From Dyella sp. OK004 (GTDB lineage: Bacteria > Pseudomonadota > Gammaproteobacteria > Xanthomonadales > Rhodanobacteraceae), in contig NZ_FOZI01000002.1 of assembly GCF_900114495.1 (NCBI RefSeq), positions 434,001 to 498,000 on the forward strand: a stretch of DNA of 64,000 nt, in the 5' to 3' direction. The notes under the pieces are model-generated. The model made no database searches. It was not told where the DNA came from and saw nothing but the letters and a program-made list of their open reading frames with translations. Shown here piece after piece: positions 46,674 through 55,267 of the stretch (position 1 is its first letter; each line of letters begins with the position of its first letter). Position numbers and translations under genes: made by a program.

Positions 46674-47846
46674 ATGAAATCCATCCACGGGATCATGTTG
46701 TGCACGCTGGGCTTGAGCCTGACCGTCGGCGCGCAGGCCGCCGACATCAACAACTGGCCGATCAAATACACCACGTCCGATGGCACCGAATGGAGCCTCT
46801 ACGGCAACTATCAGTACGACATGACCGATGTGCGCCATAGCAACGCTATCGAGGATTCGAGCACCAACCGGCGCAAGGAATTCGGTTTTACCGTACGCAA
46901 GAAAGGCGAGTGGGACGCCATCGTCTATTTCGATTTCCAGTCGAAGCTGTGGCTGGATGCGTACTGGCGCGTGGATAGCAAATGGCTGTTCGGCGAGGAC
47001 TACGGCAAGTTCCGCTTCGGCTACAGCAAGATGCCCGTCGGCTTCGAAGGTGTCACCGTCTCCCGCGCAGACAGCTTCATCGAGCTCGCGCTGCCGCTGG
47101 GCGCGTTCTACGAAACGCGCCGCACCGGCGTCGACTGGGCGCTGGAGCGTCCGCAGTATCTGATCAACGTGGGTTACTACTTCGGCCAGGATCTGCAGGG
47201 CGACAACCACGGCACGACCACCGCTGCACGCGTCGCGTGGACGCCACTCAAAGCCGAAGGTAACGTCGTGCATCTGGGTGTCTCCGCTTCGCTCGAACGT
47301 CCGCAGGGCAGCACCGATGGGCGCGACGTGTATCACCCGCCCGCTGCACGCTGGCGCGCACGCCCCGAGGACGGACTGACCGATGTGCGGCTGGTCGATA
47401 CCGGAACGCTGAGCCACGTCGACAGCAATCGCCGCCTCGGCCTGGAAGGGCTGTGGATCCATGGCCCGCTCTCCGTGCAAGGCGAATACCTGCAGGCGCA
47501 TACCGAGCGCAGTGAAGGCTTGCCCAGCTACGCCGCGGATGGCTACTACGTGTTCGGCAGCTATGTGCTGACTGGCGAATCGCGCCCCTACGCCGCCGGC
47601 AACGTCAACAACCTCAAGCCGCGCAACCTGTGGGGAGCGGTGGAACTGCTGGTGCGTTACAGCTCGCTCGACCTGGATCACGGCACCGTCCACGGCGGCC
47701 GCGAGCACGACCTGACCTTCGGTGCCAACTGGTACCTCACCCAGCACCTCAAGTTCCAGGCGAACTACGTGCAGGTGCATGCCACCCGTCTCGGCAAACG
47801 GCAGGACCCGGACATCATGGAACTGCGCGCGCAGGTCTACTTCTAA
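46674..47846 (+). CDS. Outer-membrane porin (OprO/OprP family)
   Basis: The 390-residue product has a signal peptide (MKSIHGIMLCTLGLSLTVGAQA cut near Ala22) and a barrel of alternating strands ending in the aromatic terminus LRAQVYF. Segments such as WSLYGNYQYDMTD, KEFGFTVRKKGEWDAIVYFDF and FGANWYLTQHLKFQANYVQ fit phosphate-selective-porin-like (OprP/OprO) proteins; these names cover a broad family whose substrates vary. Position 31 bases after dctA and 25 bases before the MFS gene suggests it lets dicarboxylates through the outer membrane. That role is inference from context. Confidence 0.88.
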   Translation: MKSIHGIMLCTLGLSLTVGAQAADINNWPIKYTTSDGTEWSLYGNYQYDMTDVRHSNAIEDSSTNRRKEFGFTVRKKGEWDAIVYFDFQSKLWLDAYWRVDSKWLFGEDYGKFRFGYSKMPVGFEGVTVSRADSFIELALPLGAFYETRRTGVDWALERPQYLINVGYYFGQDLQGDNHGTTTAARVAWTPLKAEGNVVHLGVSASLERPQGSTDGRDVYHPPAARWRARPEDGLTDVRLVDTGTLSHVDSNRRLGLEGLWIHGPLSVQGEYLQAHTERSEGLPSYAADGYYVFGSYVLTGESRPYAAGNVNNLKPRNLWGAVELLVRYSSLDLDHGTVHGGREHDLTFGANWYLTQHLKFQANYVQVHATRLGKRQDPDIMELRAQVYF

Positions 47847-47871
47847 GTCGCGCAGCTAACGGAGCAAGCCC

Positions 47872-49182
47872 ATGAGCAGCACTACTTCGGACGCCGTCGC
47901 TGCACGCGCACCCGCCATGTCGGCCGGCAAGCGCCTGCGCTCGATCTTCAGCGGCTCGGTCGGCAACCTGGTCGAGTGGTACGACTGGTACGTGTACTCG
48001 GCGTTCTCGCTGTACTTCGCCCATGCGTTCTTTCCCGAGGGAGACCAGACCACGCAATTGCTCAATACCTCAGCGATCTTTGCCGTGGGTTTCCTGATGC
48101 GCCCACTTGGCGGCTGGCTGCTGGGCACCTTCGCCGACCGCCGGGGACGCAAGGCGGCGCTGTTGCTTTCGGTGTTCATGATGAGCCTGGGCTCGCTGAT
48201 CATCGGCCTTACACCGAGCTATCAACACATCGGCATGGCCGCACCGGTTCTGCTGATCGTCGCGCGTCTGTTGCAGGGTTTGTCGATCGGTGGCGAATAC
48301 GGCACCTCGGCCACGTATCTGAGCGAGATGGCGCCGCGCGAGAGCCGCGGTTTCTGGTCGAGCATCCAGTACGTAACCCTGGTGGCCGGCCAGTTGATCG
48401 CGCTGGCGCTGCTGATGGTGCTGCAGCAATTCGTACTTACGCCCGAGCAGTTGCATAGCTGGGGCTGGCGCATCCCGTTCCTGATCGGCGCGCTGCTCGC
48501 GGTGATCGCCGTACTGATCCGCCGCAGCATGGACGAGACCGCCTCGTTCAAGAAAACAAAACCGCTGGAAAGCCCGCTGCGCACCTTGCTGCGGCATCCG
48601 CGCCAGGTACTGACGGTGATCGGCCTGACCATGGGCGGTACACTGGCCTTCTATACCTACACCACCTACATGCAGAAGTACCTGGTGAATTCGGTAGGCA
48701 TGAGCAAGGACGACGCCACTTCGGTGTCTACCGCGGCGCTGTTCGTCTATGCGTTGCTGCAGCCGGTGTTCGGTGCGCTATCGGATCGCATCGGTCGCCG
48801 TCCGCTCTTGATCGGCTTCGGCGTACTTGGCTCGCTGCTCACCTATCCCATCCTGTCCACATTGAAAGAGGCTCACGACTGGTGGCAGGCGTTCGGCCTG
48901 ATCATGGTGGCGCTGGTGATCGTGAGCGGGTACACCTCGATCAACGCGGTGGTAAAGGCCGAGCTGTTCCCCACCGAGATCCGCGCGATCGGCGTCGGCC
49001 TGCCCTACGCACTGGCCCTGTCGGTATTCGGCGGCACCGCCGAGTACGTGGCGCTGTGGTTCAAGAAGATCGGCCACGAGGATTACTTCTACTGGTACGT
49101 GACGGCCTGCATCGCCTGCTCCCTGCTGGTATACATTGGCATGCGCGATACCCGGCGGCATTCGCGCATCGTCGAGGACTGA
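47872..49182 (+). CDS. MFS transporter, metabolite:H+ symporter (KgtP-like)
   Basis: The 436-residue protein has twelve membrane segments and the markers of the MHS group: SGSVGNLVEWYDWYVYSAF at helix 1, FADRRGRKAALLLSV in the first cytoplasmic loop, LQGLSIGGEYGTSATYLSEM at helix 4, and SDRIGRRPLL in the middle loop. The wording is closest to the 2-oxoglutarate permease KgtP that I recall. Substrates of the group include 2-oxoglutarate, citrate, shikimate and proline/betaine. The dctA-porin neighbours favour a dicarboxylate. The sensor-kinase gene begins immediately after its stop codon. Confidence 0.9.
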   Translation: MSSTTSDAVAARAPAMSAGKRLRSIFSGSVGNLVEWYDWYVYSAFSLYFAHAFFPEGDQTTQLLNTSAIFAVGFLMRPLGGWLLGTFADRRGRKAALLLSVFMMSLGSLIIGLTPSYQHIGMAAPVLLIVARLLQGLSIGGEYGTSATYLSEMAPRESRGFWSSIQYVTLVAGQLIALALLMVLQQFVLTPEQLHSWGWRIPFLIGALLAVIAVLIRRSMDETASFKKTKPLESPLRTLLRHPRQVLTVIGLTMGGTLAFYTYTTYMQKYLVNSVGMSKDDATSVSTAALFVYALLQPVFGALSDRIGRRPLLIGFGVLGSLLTYPILSTLKEAHDWWQAFGLIMVALVIVSGYTSINAVVKAELFPTEIRAIGVGLPYALALSVFGGTAEYVALWFKKIGHEDYFYWYVTACIACSLLVYIGMRDTRRHSRIVED

Positions 49183-51897
49183 ATGCGCCACCGGCGCACG
49201 GTGGGAAAGGAAGCCAACCCGCCAGAGTTTGCGCAGGCGCCTTTCCCTTTTCCCATGGCCATCACGTTCCGTCACGGCAAGACCGTCGCTATCGCCGCGT
49301 TGCTCGCCGCGGTCATGGCGCTGTCGGCATGGCTGGCCTACCGCATCGCGCTGCGCTACACGCTGGGTAATCTGGCCAGCGAGAACAGCCAGCAGTTGCA
49401 ACTTCATTCGCTGGCCCTGCAACGGCTGATCGACCGCTATCGCGTGCTGCCCGGCACGCTCGCGCTCGATCCTGAATTACGCGATGCGCTGATTCACCCG
49501 CCGAACGCTACGGGGGTGCAGTACCTCAACCTGAAGCTCGAGCACGCCAACGGCATCACCCACGCTTCCACACTGACGTTGCTGGATCGCAACGGTCTGG
49601 CTATTGCCGCCAACAACTGGCGCGAGCCGGGCAGCAATGTCGGGCATCGCTACGATTTCCGTCCGTACTTCCAGCAGGCCATCGCCAACGGTACCGGCAC
49701 CTTCTACGCCATCGGCGTATCCACCCATGTGGCCGGGTACTTCATCGCCGAGGCGGTGAAGGATGCCAAAGGCGACACGCTCGGCGTGGTCTCGGTCAAG
49801 GTGCCGCTGGGCGAGTTGGCGCGCGAATGGCTGCGCGGCCAGGGCACGCTGCTACTGAGCGACAGTGCCGATGTCGTCTTCCTCAGCAGCAAGCACGAGT
49901 GGGATTACCGCGAACTGGCCCCTTTAAAACAGACCGATGCCGCGCGCCTGGAGAGCACCCGGCAATACGAAGGCGAGCATCTGCAGCCCGCCCACTATCG
50001 AACCTTGCGTACGCTGGACGACGGCGGCCGGCTGGTGCGGGTCGATGCACCGGCGACGCGGCCGCCGATGCTGTGGAGTTCGCTAAAGCTGCCGCTGGAA
50101 GGCTGGACCCTGCATCTGCTGCGCGATGCCTCAGGCAGCCTTGCCGCTGCCCGCGTTGCCGCCGCGCTGGCCGCCGCCGGCTGGGCGCCATTGATCTTGC
50201 TCGGCCTGTTTTTGCAGCAGCGTCGTCGCCTAGTGCAACACCGCATGCAGAGCCGCGCTGAATTGGAACGGTTGGTCACCCACTACACCGGCGAGCTGCG
50301 CTCGGCGCAGGACAGTGTGGTGCAAGCGGCGCAGGCGGCGGCCGGCCACAACGCCAGTCTGGAACATCTGCCACAAGGCGTCAGCGTGGTGGATGCGGAC
50401 CTGCACCTAGTTGCATGGAACAGCCGCTACGAGGAGATCTTCAAATTTCCTCCGGGCCTGCTCAAGGTCGGCAAACCGATCGAGGACGTGCTGCGCTACA
50501 ACGCGCGCCGCGGCCTGCTCGGCCCCGGTTCGGTGGAGGAAGCGATCCAGCGCCGCCTCGATCACATGCGCGGCGGCTCGGCGCACATGTTCGAGCGCGA
50601 ACGGCCGGACGGCAGCGTGCTGGAGATCCGCGGCAATCCGTTGCCCGGCGGCGGTTTCGTCACCAGCTTCGCCGACATCACCGCCTACAAGGCAGCGGCG
50701 CGCGACCTGCGCAACCTCGCTACCACGCTGGAACAGCGCATCGAAGAACGCACGCGCGATCTCGAAGCGGCCAAGGCCGAAGCGGAACGCGCCAACCGCA
50801 GCAAGACCCGCTTCGTTGCCGCCGCCGTGCATGACTTGCTGCAACCGCTGAATGCCGCACGCATGTACGTCGGCGCACTACGCGGCCGTCTTACGCAGAA
50901 CGATAGCCGCGAACTTGCCGATCGCGTGGAGCGCGCACTGGAAGCGCAGGACGATCTGCTGGCCAGCCTGCTCGATATCGCCCAACTCGAAGCCGGTGCA
51001 CTGCAAGCCAAGCCCGTCGACCTGCCATTGGAGCCGCTGCTGACCGGTCTGGCACGCCAGTTCGGCATTCTCGCGCAGGCACGCGGCCTCACCCTGCGCT
51101 ATGTACCGGCACACATGGTGGTGCACAGCGATCCGCTGCTGCTGCGGCGGATCCTGCAGAACTTCCTTTCCAACGCGATTCATTACACGCCGCAAGGGCA
51201 CGTATTGCTGGGCTGCCGCCGCGACGGCGATCAGGTGCGTATCGAAGTGTGGGATACCGGCGTGGGCATTCCGCCGGCCAAGCAGCAAGCAATCTTCGAG
51301 GAGTTCCGCCGGCTGGATACGGGTATCGATCGCGATGGCCGCAGCGCTGGCCTCGGCCTGTCGATCGTCGACCGTATCGCGCGCCTGCTCGGCCATCGGA
51401 TTGGCCTGCGGTCGCAGCCGGATCGTGGCAGCGTGTTTTCGGTGAGCGTGCCGCTTGGTGATCCGGCTGGCGTGGCGGCGCGCGAACCAGTCGCCACCGC
51501 GACCGATGATGAATCGCCGCTGCGCGGCTGCCGCGTGTGGTGCATCGACGATGCTCCGCAGGTGCGCGACGCCACCCTGGCACTGTTGCGTCACTGGGGT
51601 TGCGAAGCCACCCTGGCCGATGGGTCCGCGCAAGCGCTGCTACTCGCACGCGAAGGTGAGCCACCGGATCTTCTGCTGCTCGACTATCAGCTCGGCGATA
51701 GCACGGGTCTGGAATTATTGCCGCGACTGACCGAATGCTGGGGCAGCCAACCGCCGACCATTGTGCTGTCGGCGCAGAAGGATGCGGATACCCGTGCGCG
51801 TGTGCAGGCTGCTGGTCTGCGCTTTTTGCCCAAGCCGGCGACGCCGGCGGCATTGCGCGCGTTGATGTCGCAGTTGTTGTTGGCGAGTGCGCGTTGA
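49183..51897 (+). CDS. Hybrid sensor histidine kinase with DctB-like periplasmic sensor, PAS and receiver
   Basis: The 904-residue protein starts with an ATG directly after the MFS gene stop, with GAGGAC upstream. Domains in order are: membrane helix (about 33-53); periplasmic double-Cache-like sensor (about 55-315, with DFRPYFQQAIANGTGTFYAIG typical of DctB-type dicarboxylate sensors); second helix (about 322-346); PAS (about 392-500); coiled-coil linker; and HisKA with His550 (AVHDLLQPLNAAR). The ATPase domain follows (DTGVGIPPAK, GLGLSIV). The receiver has Asp789/790, phospho-acceptor Asp834 and Lys884. It most likely senses an outside C4-dicarboxylate and controls its own operon. The convergent NarL-type gene at 52276 is the probable partner. 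Confidence 0.92.
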   Translation: MRHRRTVGKEANPPEFAQAPFPFPMAITFRHGKTVAIAALLAAVMALSAWLAYRIALRYTLGNLASENSQQLQLHSLALQRLIDRYRVLPGTLALDPELRDALIHPPNATGVQYLNLKLEHANGITHASTLTLLDRNGLAIAANNWREPGSNVGHRYDFRPYFQQAIANGTGTFYAIGVSTHVAGYFIAEAVKDAKGDTLGVVSVKVPLGELAREWLRGQGTLLLSDSADVVFLSSKHEWDYRELAPLKQTDAARLESTRQYEGEHLQPAHYRTLRTLDDGGRLVRVDAPATRPPMLWSSLKLPLEGWTLHLLRDASGSLAAARVAAALAAAGWAPLILLGLFLQQRRRLVQHRMQSRAELERLVTHYTGELRSAQDSVVQAAQAAAGHNASLEHLPQGVSVVDADLHLVAWNSRYEEIFKFPPGLLKVGKPIEDVLRYNARRGLLGPGSVEEAIQRRLDHMRGGSAHMFERERPDGSVLEIRGNPLPGGGFVTSFADITAYKAAARDLRNLATTLEQRIEERTRDLEAAKAEAERANRSKTRFVAAAVHDLLQPLNAARMYVGALRGRLTQNDSRELADRVERALEAQDDLLASLLDIAQLEAGALQAKPVDLPLEPLLTGLARQFGILAQARGLTLRYVPAHMVVHSDPLLLRRILQNFLSNAIHYTPQGHVLLGCRRDGDQVRIEVWDTGVGIPPAKQQAIFEEFRRLDTGIDRDGRSAGLGLSIVDRIARLLGHRIGLRSQPDRGSVFSVSVPLGDPAGVAAREPVATATDDESPLRGCRVWCIDDAPQVRDATLALLRHWGCEATLADGSAQALLLAREGEPPDLLLLDYQLGDSTGLELLPRLTECWGSQPPTIVLSAQKDADTRARVQAAGLRFLPKPATPAALRALMSQLLLASAR

Positions 51898-52275
51898 CGA
51901 AGCACCGTTTCTGCCATTTTGGCCGGCGAGTTCAGATGCATGATTTGTCGCTCGGCAATCGACGCGTTACTGCGGCCTGGCCGCTTATGCAGCGGGCATT
52001 TCGGACGCCTGCCGGCGCCCGAGTCACTTTCTCTTTGCTGACCCAAAGAGAAAGTAACCAAAGAGAAATGGTCGAAAGAGCGCGACGTGCTTTGTAGCTA
52101 CGCATCCCCCAGTGTCAGACGTCGGGTTTGCTCTTGCCCCCTCCCCTGCTCGCAGGGGAGGGTTGGGGAGGGGTGAGTACTTGAGAAAGCGTATCGGGAG
52201 AGGTTTTCTCAAGGGCTTACCCCCTCCCAACCTCCCTCTGCTTGCAGGGGGAGGAGAAACCCATCAGGCAGCCAT
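51898..52275. repeat. Intergenic repeats: AGAGAAAGTAACC element and GC-rich palindrome copy 3
   Basis: These 378 bases lie between convergent genes and hold no gene. At about 52022-52070 a palindrome CTTTCTCTTTG-ctgacc-CAAAGAGAAAG is followed by TAACCAAAGAGAAA, an element type I recall as common between genes of Xanthomonadales. From about 52128 to 52262 lie two hairpins of the GC-rich family (CCCTCCCCTG-CTCG-CAGGGGAGGG and a related CTCCCTCTG-CTTG arm) framed by GAGGGGTGAG and GGCTTACCCCCTCCC. This is the third copy after 3886-4022 and 39262-39380. Confidence 0.8.
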
Positions 52276-52923
52276 TCAATCCAACCCACTACTCGGCGAC
52301 TCATCCAGATCCAGCGACTTCACCAACACTGCCGCCTGCGTCCGCGAACGGCAATCGAGTTTGCGCAGCACCGCGGTGACGTGAATCTTCACCGTGTTCT
52401 CGGCCAGCCCCAGCTGATCGGCAATCTGCTTGTTGAGCAAACCTTCGGCGAGCAGCATCAGTACTCGCAATTGCTGCGGCGTGAGTTGCGCCAGCTTGGC
52501 CGCGAGTGCAGCGTCCTGTTCACTGCGTTCCGCCTTCTCGGCGGCGAACCAGCTGCCGCCCGCCAGCACTTCGCGCACGGCGTCGCCGAGCGTCCCCACC
52601 GGCGCCGATTTGGAAACGAAACCGGTCGCGCCGAACTGCTGCGCGCGGCGCACCGTGCGCGGATGGTCGTTGGAGGAAATCACAATGACCGGCACTTCGG
52701 GGCGTTCGCCGCGCAACAGCACCAGCGAGGAAAAGCCCATCGCGCCCGGCATGGCCAGATCCAGCAGCACCAGGTCGATATCGGGTTGTTCGGCCAGCAC
52801 GTTTTCGACAGCGCTCTGGCTCGCCGCTTCGATCATCCGTGCGCCGGGCAGCGCTTCGCGCAGCGCCTGCAGCATGGCTGCGCGGAACATCGGATGATCG
52901 TCGGCGACAAGAATGGTTTGCAC
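52276..52923 (-). CDS. NarL/FixJ-family response regulator (LuxR-type output)
   Basis: The 215-residue protein (GTG start at 52923) has a receiver domain with Asp8/Asp9, phospho-acceptor Asp55 (LVLLDLAMPG) and Lys105 (FVSKSAP). The LuxR-type helix-turn-helix follows (about 148-205; LTPQQLRVLMLLAEGLLNKQIADQLGLAENTVKIHVTAV in shorter pieces). It faces the hybrid kinase gene at 49183 and is the likely DNA-binding partner of that system. It is clearly paralogous to the regulator at 60214, with the key residues at the same numbers. Confidence 0.92.
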   Translation of the reverse strand: MQTILVADDHPMFRAAMLQALREALPGARMIEAASQSAVENVLAEQPDIDLVLLDLAMPGAMGFSSLVLLRGERPEVPVIVISSNDHPRTVRRAQQFGATGFVSKSAPVGTLGDAVREVLAGGSWFAAEKAERSEQDAALAAKLAQLTPQQLRVLMLLAEGLLNKQIADQLGLAENTVKIHVTAVLRKLDCRSRTQAAVLVKSLDLDESPSSGLD

Positions 52924-53041
52924 GGTTTATCCCATCGGATCGAGTAGATCGATCGCCATCGGCAGCCCGTTGCCCGTCGCGTTCGGCTGGATGCGATCAG
53001 CGTGTTTTAGCAGAGGCTCGCATCCACGGCTATCGGGATGC

Positions 53042-53072
53042 TTGACCCTTACGTAACGTAAGGCCCCAGTGT
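53042..53072 (+). promoter_or_regulatory. MerR-type operator/promoter of the TipA-like regulator
   Basis: A -35 box TTGACC (53042-53047) is followed by a perfect 17-bp palindrome CCTTACGTAACGTAAGG (53047-53063). The spacer to the expected, poorly matching -10 region near 53067-53072 is unusually long, about 19 bases. This layout, a palindrome inside a long spacer, is the hallmark of MerR-regulated promoters. It lies 27 bases upstream of the MerR-type start codon, so autoregulation is likely. Confidence 0.8.
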
Positions 53073-53098
53073 CCCATCCCGCACCGAAGGAGAACCCC

Positions 53099-54127
53099 AT
53101 GCAGCTGACCGTTGGCGAACTTGCGCGGCGTTCCGGGCTGACTGTCCGCACGCTGCATCACTACGACGCCATCGGCCTGCTGAAGCCCTCGGTGCGCTCC
53201 GCCGCCGGTTATCGACTTTACGATCGGGCGAACATCGAACGCCTGCATCGTATCCAGGCCCTGCGCCAATTGGGGCTGTCGCTGACCGATATCGGAGACG
53301 CCCTGTCCGGGCCGCAAGCGCCGCTTCCCGAGGTGATCGATCGCCAGATCGCCCACCTCGATCGCGAGCTGGCCAAAGCCGCGCTGCTGCGCGAGCGGCT
53401 GCATCGGCTGCGCGCGCAGCTGATCGCCGGACAGTCCCCCGACCTGGCCGATTGGCTGGACACGCTCGAGACCATGACCATGTACGAGAAGTATTTTTCT
53501 CCCGACGAACTGAAGACCCTGCCACTGCACACCGACCCCGACGTACTGCCCGAATGGAGTGCGCTGATCACTGCAGTGCAAGCGGCGATGGACCGTGGCG
53601 CGACCGCGCACGACGCCGACGTGCAACTGCTGGCACTGAGTTGGATGACGATGGTAGGGCGCGCCACTGGCAATAATCCCGCCTTCCTGATGCGGCTTCA
53701 CGCCATTAACGAACAAGAACCGACCATGCGTGCGCGCAGCGGCATTACCCAGGAGCTGGAACGGTTCGTGGAACGGGCGGTGATCGCAGCGCGGCTGACC
53801 ATCTTCGCCCGCTATCTGGATGCGCAGGAAATGGAACGCATGCATGCGCACTACGGTGCGCAGATGTACGCCTGGCCGGCGCTGATCGCCGAATTGCGCG
53901 GCGCCATGGCTGACGCGCTCCCTCCCGACCATCCACACGTACAGGCCAAGGCACGGCGTTGGATGGAGTTGTTTCGCGCGTACGCCGGGGACGATCCGGT
54001 CACGCATGCGCGCATCCGCGAGGCCTACGCGAAGGAGCCGGACCTGCGTGGCGGCAGCGCGGTAGACGACCAGCTACTGGCCTATGTCCGCAACGCGTGG
54101 GAAAGCTCGCAGCGCGCAACTCATTGA
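53099..54127 (+). CDS. MerR-family regulator with TipAS-like effector domain
   Basis: The 342-residue product starts at the ATG at 53099 after AAGGAGA. The N-terminal MerR domain (about 1-70) has LTVGELARRSGLTVRTLHHY, GLLKPSVRSAAGYRLY and LRQLGLSLTDIGDAL, followed by the dimerising helix. The C-terminal 200 residues are helical and contain YEKYFSPDELKTLP, the start of a TipAS-type domain that binds amphipathic drug-like molecules in known relatives. A second similar helical block may form a tandem copy. No target gene is adjacent apart from itself; the palindromic operator just upstream indicates autoregulation. The natural ligand is unknown. Confidence 0.88.
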   Translation: MQLTVGELARRSGLTVRTLHHYDAIGLLKPSVRSAAGYRLYDRANIERLHRIQALRQLGLSLTDIGDALSGPQAPLPEVIDRQIAHLDRELAKAALLRERLHRLRAQLIAGQSPDLADWLDTLETMTMYEKYFSPDELKTLPLHTDPDVLPEWSALITAVQAAMDRGATAHDADVQLLALSWMTMVGRATGNNPAFLMRLHAINEQEPTMRARSGITQELERFVERAVIAARLTIFARYLDAQEMERMHAHYGAQMYAWPALIAELRGAMADALPPDHPHVQAKARRWMELFRAYAGDDPVTHARIREAYAKEPDLRGGSAVDDQLLAYVRNAWESSQRATH

Positions 54128-54151
54128 GCCGCTGCTGGGTGGCCCAAACGA

Positions 54152-54177
54152 AGAAGGGCGGCCAAAGCCGCCCTTCT
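54152..54177. terminator. Hairpin terminator between the MerR gene and mdh
   Basis: A perfect 11-bp stem (54152-54162 with 54167-54177) with a 4-base loop lies between the convergent ends of the MerR-type gene and mdh. It probably ends both transcripts. Confidence 0.75.
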
Positions 54178-54198
54178 CTACTTCGAGGCCGAAGCGGC

Positions 54199-55185
54199 TT
54201 ACTTCTTGGCGAACAGGTGCTCGACGCCGGCGCGCTCTTCGCGCAGTTCCTTGTCGGTGGCGTCCATGCGGACGCGCGAGAAGTCGTTGATCGCCAGGCC
54301 CTGCACGATTTCGTACTTACCGTTCTTCACCGTCACCGGGTAGCCGTAGATCACGCCTGCGGCGATGCCATATGAACCGTCGGACGGGATGCCCATCGAC
54401 GCCCAATCGCCTTCCGCCGTACCCAGTGCCCAGGTGCGCATGTGATCGATGGCGGCCGATGCGGCCGACGCGGCCGAGGAAGCACCGCGCGCTTTGATGA
54501 TCGCGGCGCCACGCTGCTGCACGGTCGGAATGAAGTCACTCTCATACCAGGCCTGGTCGACCAGCGACAGCGCCGCCTTGCCGTCGACGGTGGCGTGGTG
54601 CAGGTCCGGATACTGGGTGGAGCTGTGGTTGCCCCAGATGGTCATCTTCTTAATGTCGGTGGAATGCTTGCCGGTCTTCTCGGCCAGCTGCGACAGCGCG
54701 CGATTGTGGTCGAGGCGGACCATCGCGGTGAAGCACTTCGGATCGAGGTCCGGAGCGTTCTGCTGCGCGATCAGCGCATTGGTGTTGGCCGGGTTGCCGA
54801 CCACCAGCACCTTGACGTCACGCTTGGCGTGATCGTTCAGTGCCTTGCCCTGTGGGCCGAAGATGGCGCCGTTGGCTTCGAGCAGATCCTTGCGCTCCAT
54901 GCCCGGGCCGCGCGGACGCGCGCCGACCAGCAGTGCGTAGTCGACATCCTTGAAGGCAACGTTGACGTCGTCGGTGGCGACCACGCCGGCCAGCGTCGGG
55001 AATGCGCAGTCATTGAGCTCCATCACCACGCCCTGCAGCGACGGCAGCGCCGGGGTGATTTCGAGCAGGTGCAGGATCACCGGCTGGTCCGAGCCGAGCA
55101 TGTCGCCGGCGGCAATGCGGAACAGCAGGGCATAACCGATCTGGCCGGCTGCGCCGGTAACGGCAACGCGAACGGGGGCTTTCAT
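54199..55185 (-). CDS. mdh: Malate dehydrogenase
   Basis: Mdh interconverts malate and oxaloacetate with NAD+ in the TCA cycle. The 328-residue protein starts at the ATG at 55185 with GGAGTGGAAG. It has the NAD-binding [17 protein letters not shown] (about 9-25), the substrate loop [13 protein letters not shown] with Arg92 and Arg98, [11 protein letters not shown], and the catalytic His187 in [12 protein letters not shown]. The wording is that of the group found in Xanthomonas, Burkholderia and plant cytosol rather than the E. coli type. It follows the aminotransferase gene by 82 bases, and the two may be cotranscribed. Confidence 0.97.
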   Translation of the reverse strand: MKAPVRVAVTGAAGQIGYALLFRIAAGDMLGSDQPVILHLLEITPALPSLQGVVMELNDCAFPTLAGVVATDDVNVAFKDVDYALLVGARPRGPGMERKDLLEANGAIFGPQGKALNDHAKRDVKVLVVGNPANTNALIAQQNAPDLDPKCFTAMVRLDHNRALSQLAEKTGKHSTDIKKMTIWGNHSSTQYPDLHHATVDGKAALSLVDQAWYESDFIPTVQQRGAAIIKARGASSAASAASAAIDHMRTWALGTAEGDWASMGIPSDGSYGIAAGVIYGYPVTVKNGKYEIVQGLAINDFSRVRMDATDKELREERAGVEHLFAKK

Positions 55186-55267
55186 CACTTCCACTCCTTC
55201 AGAGACAAGGTGGGCCTTGCCCACCGAATGTTGTTGGGCGGGCCGTGAGACCCACCGTTGCAATGGA

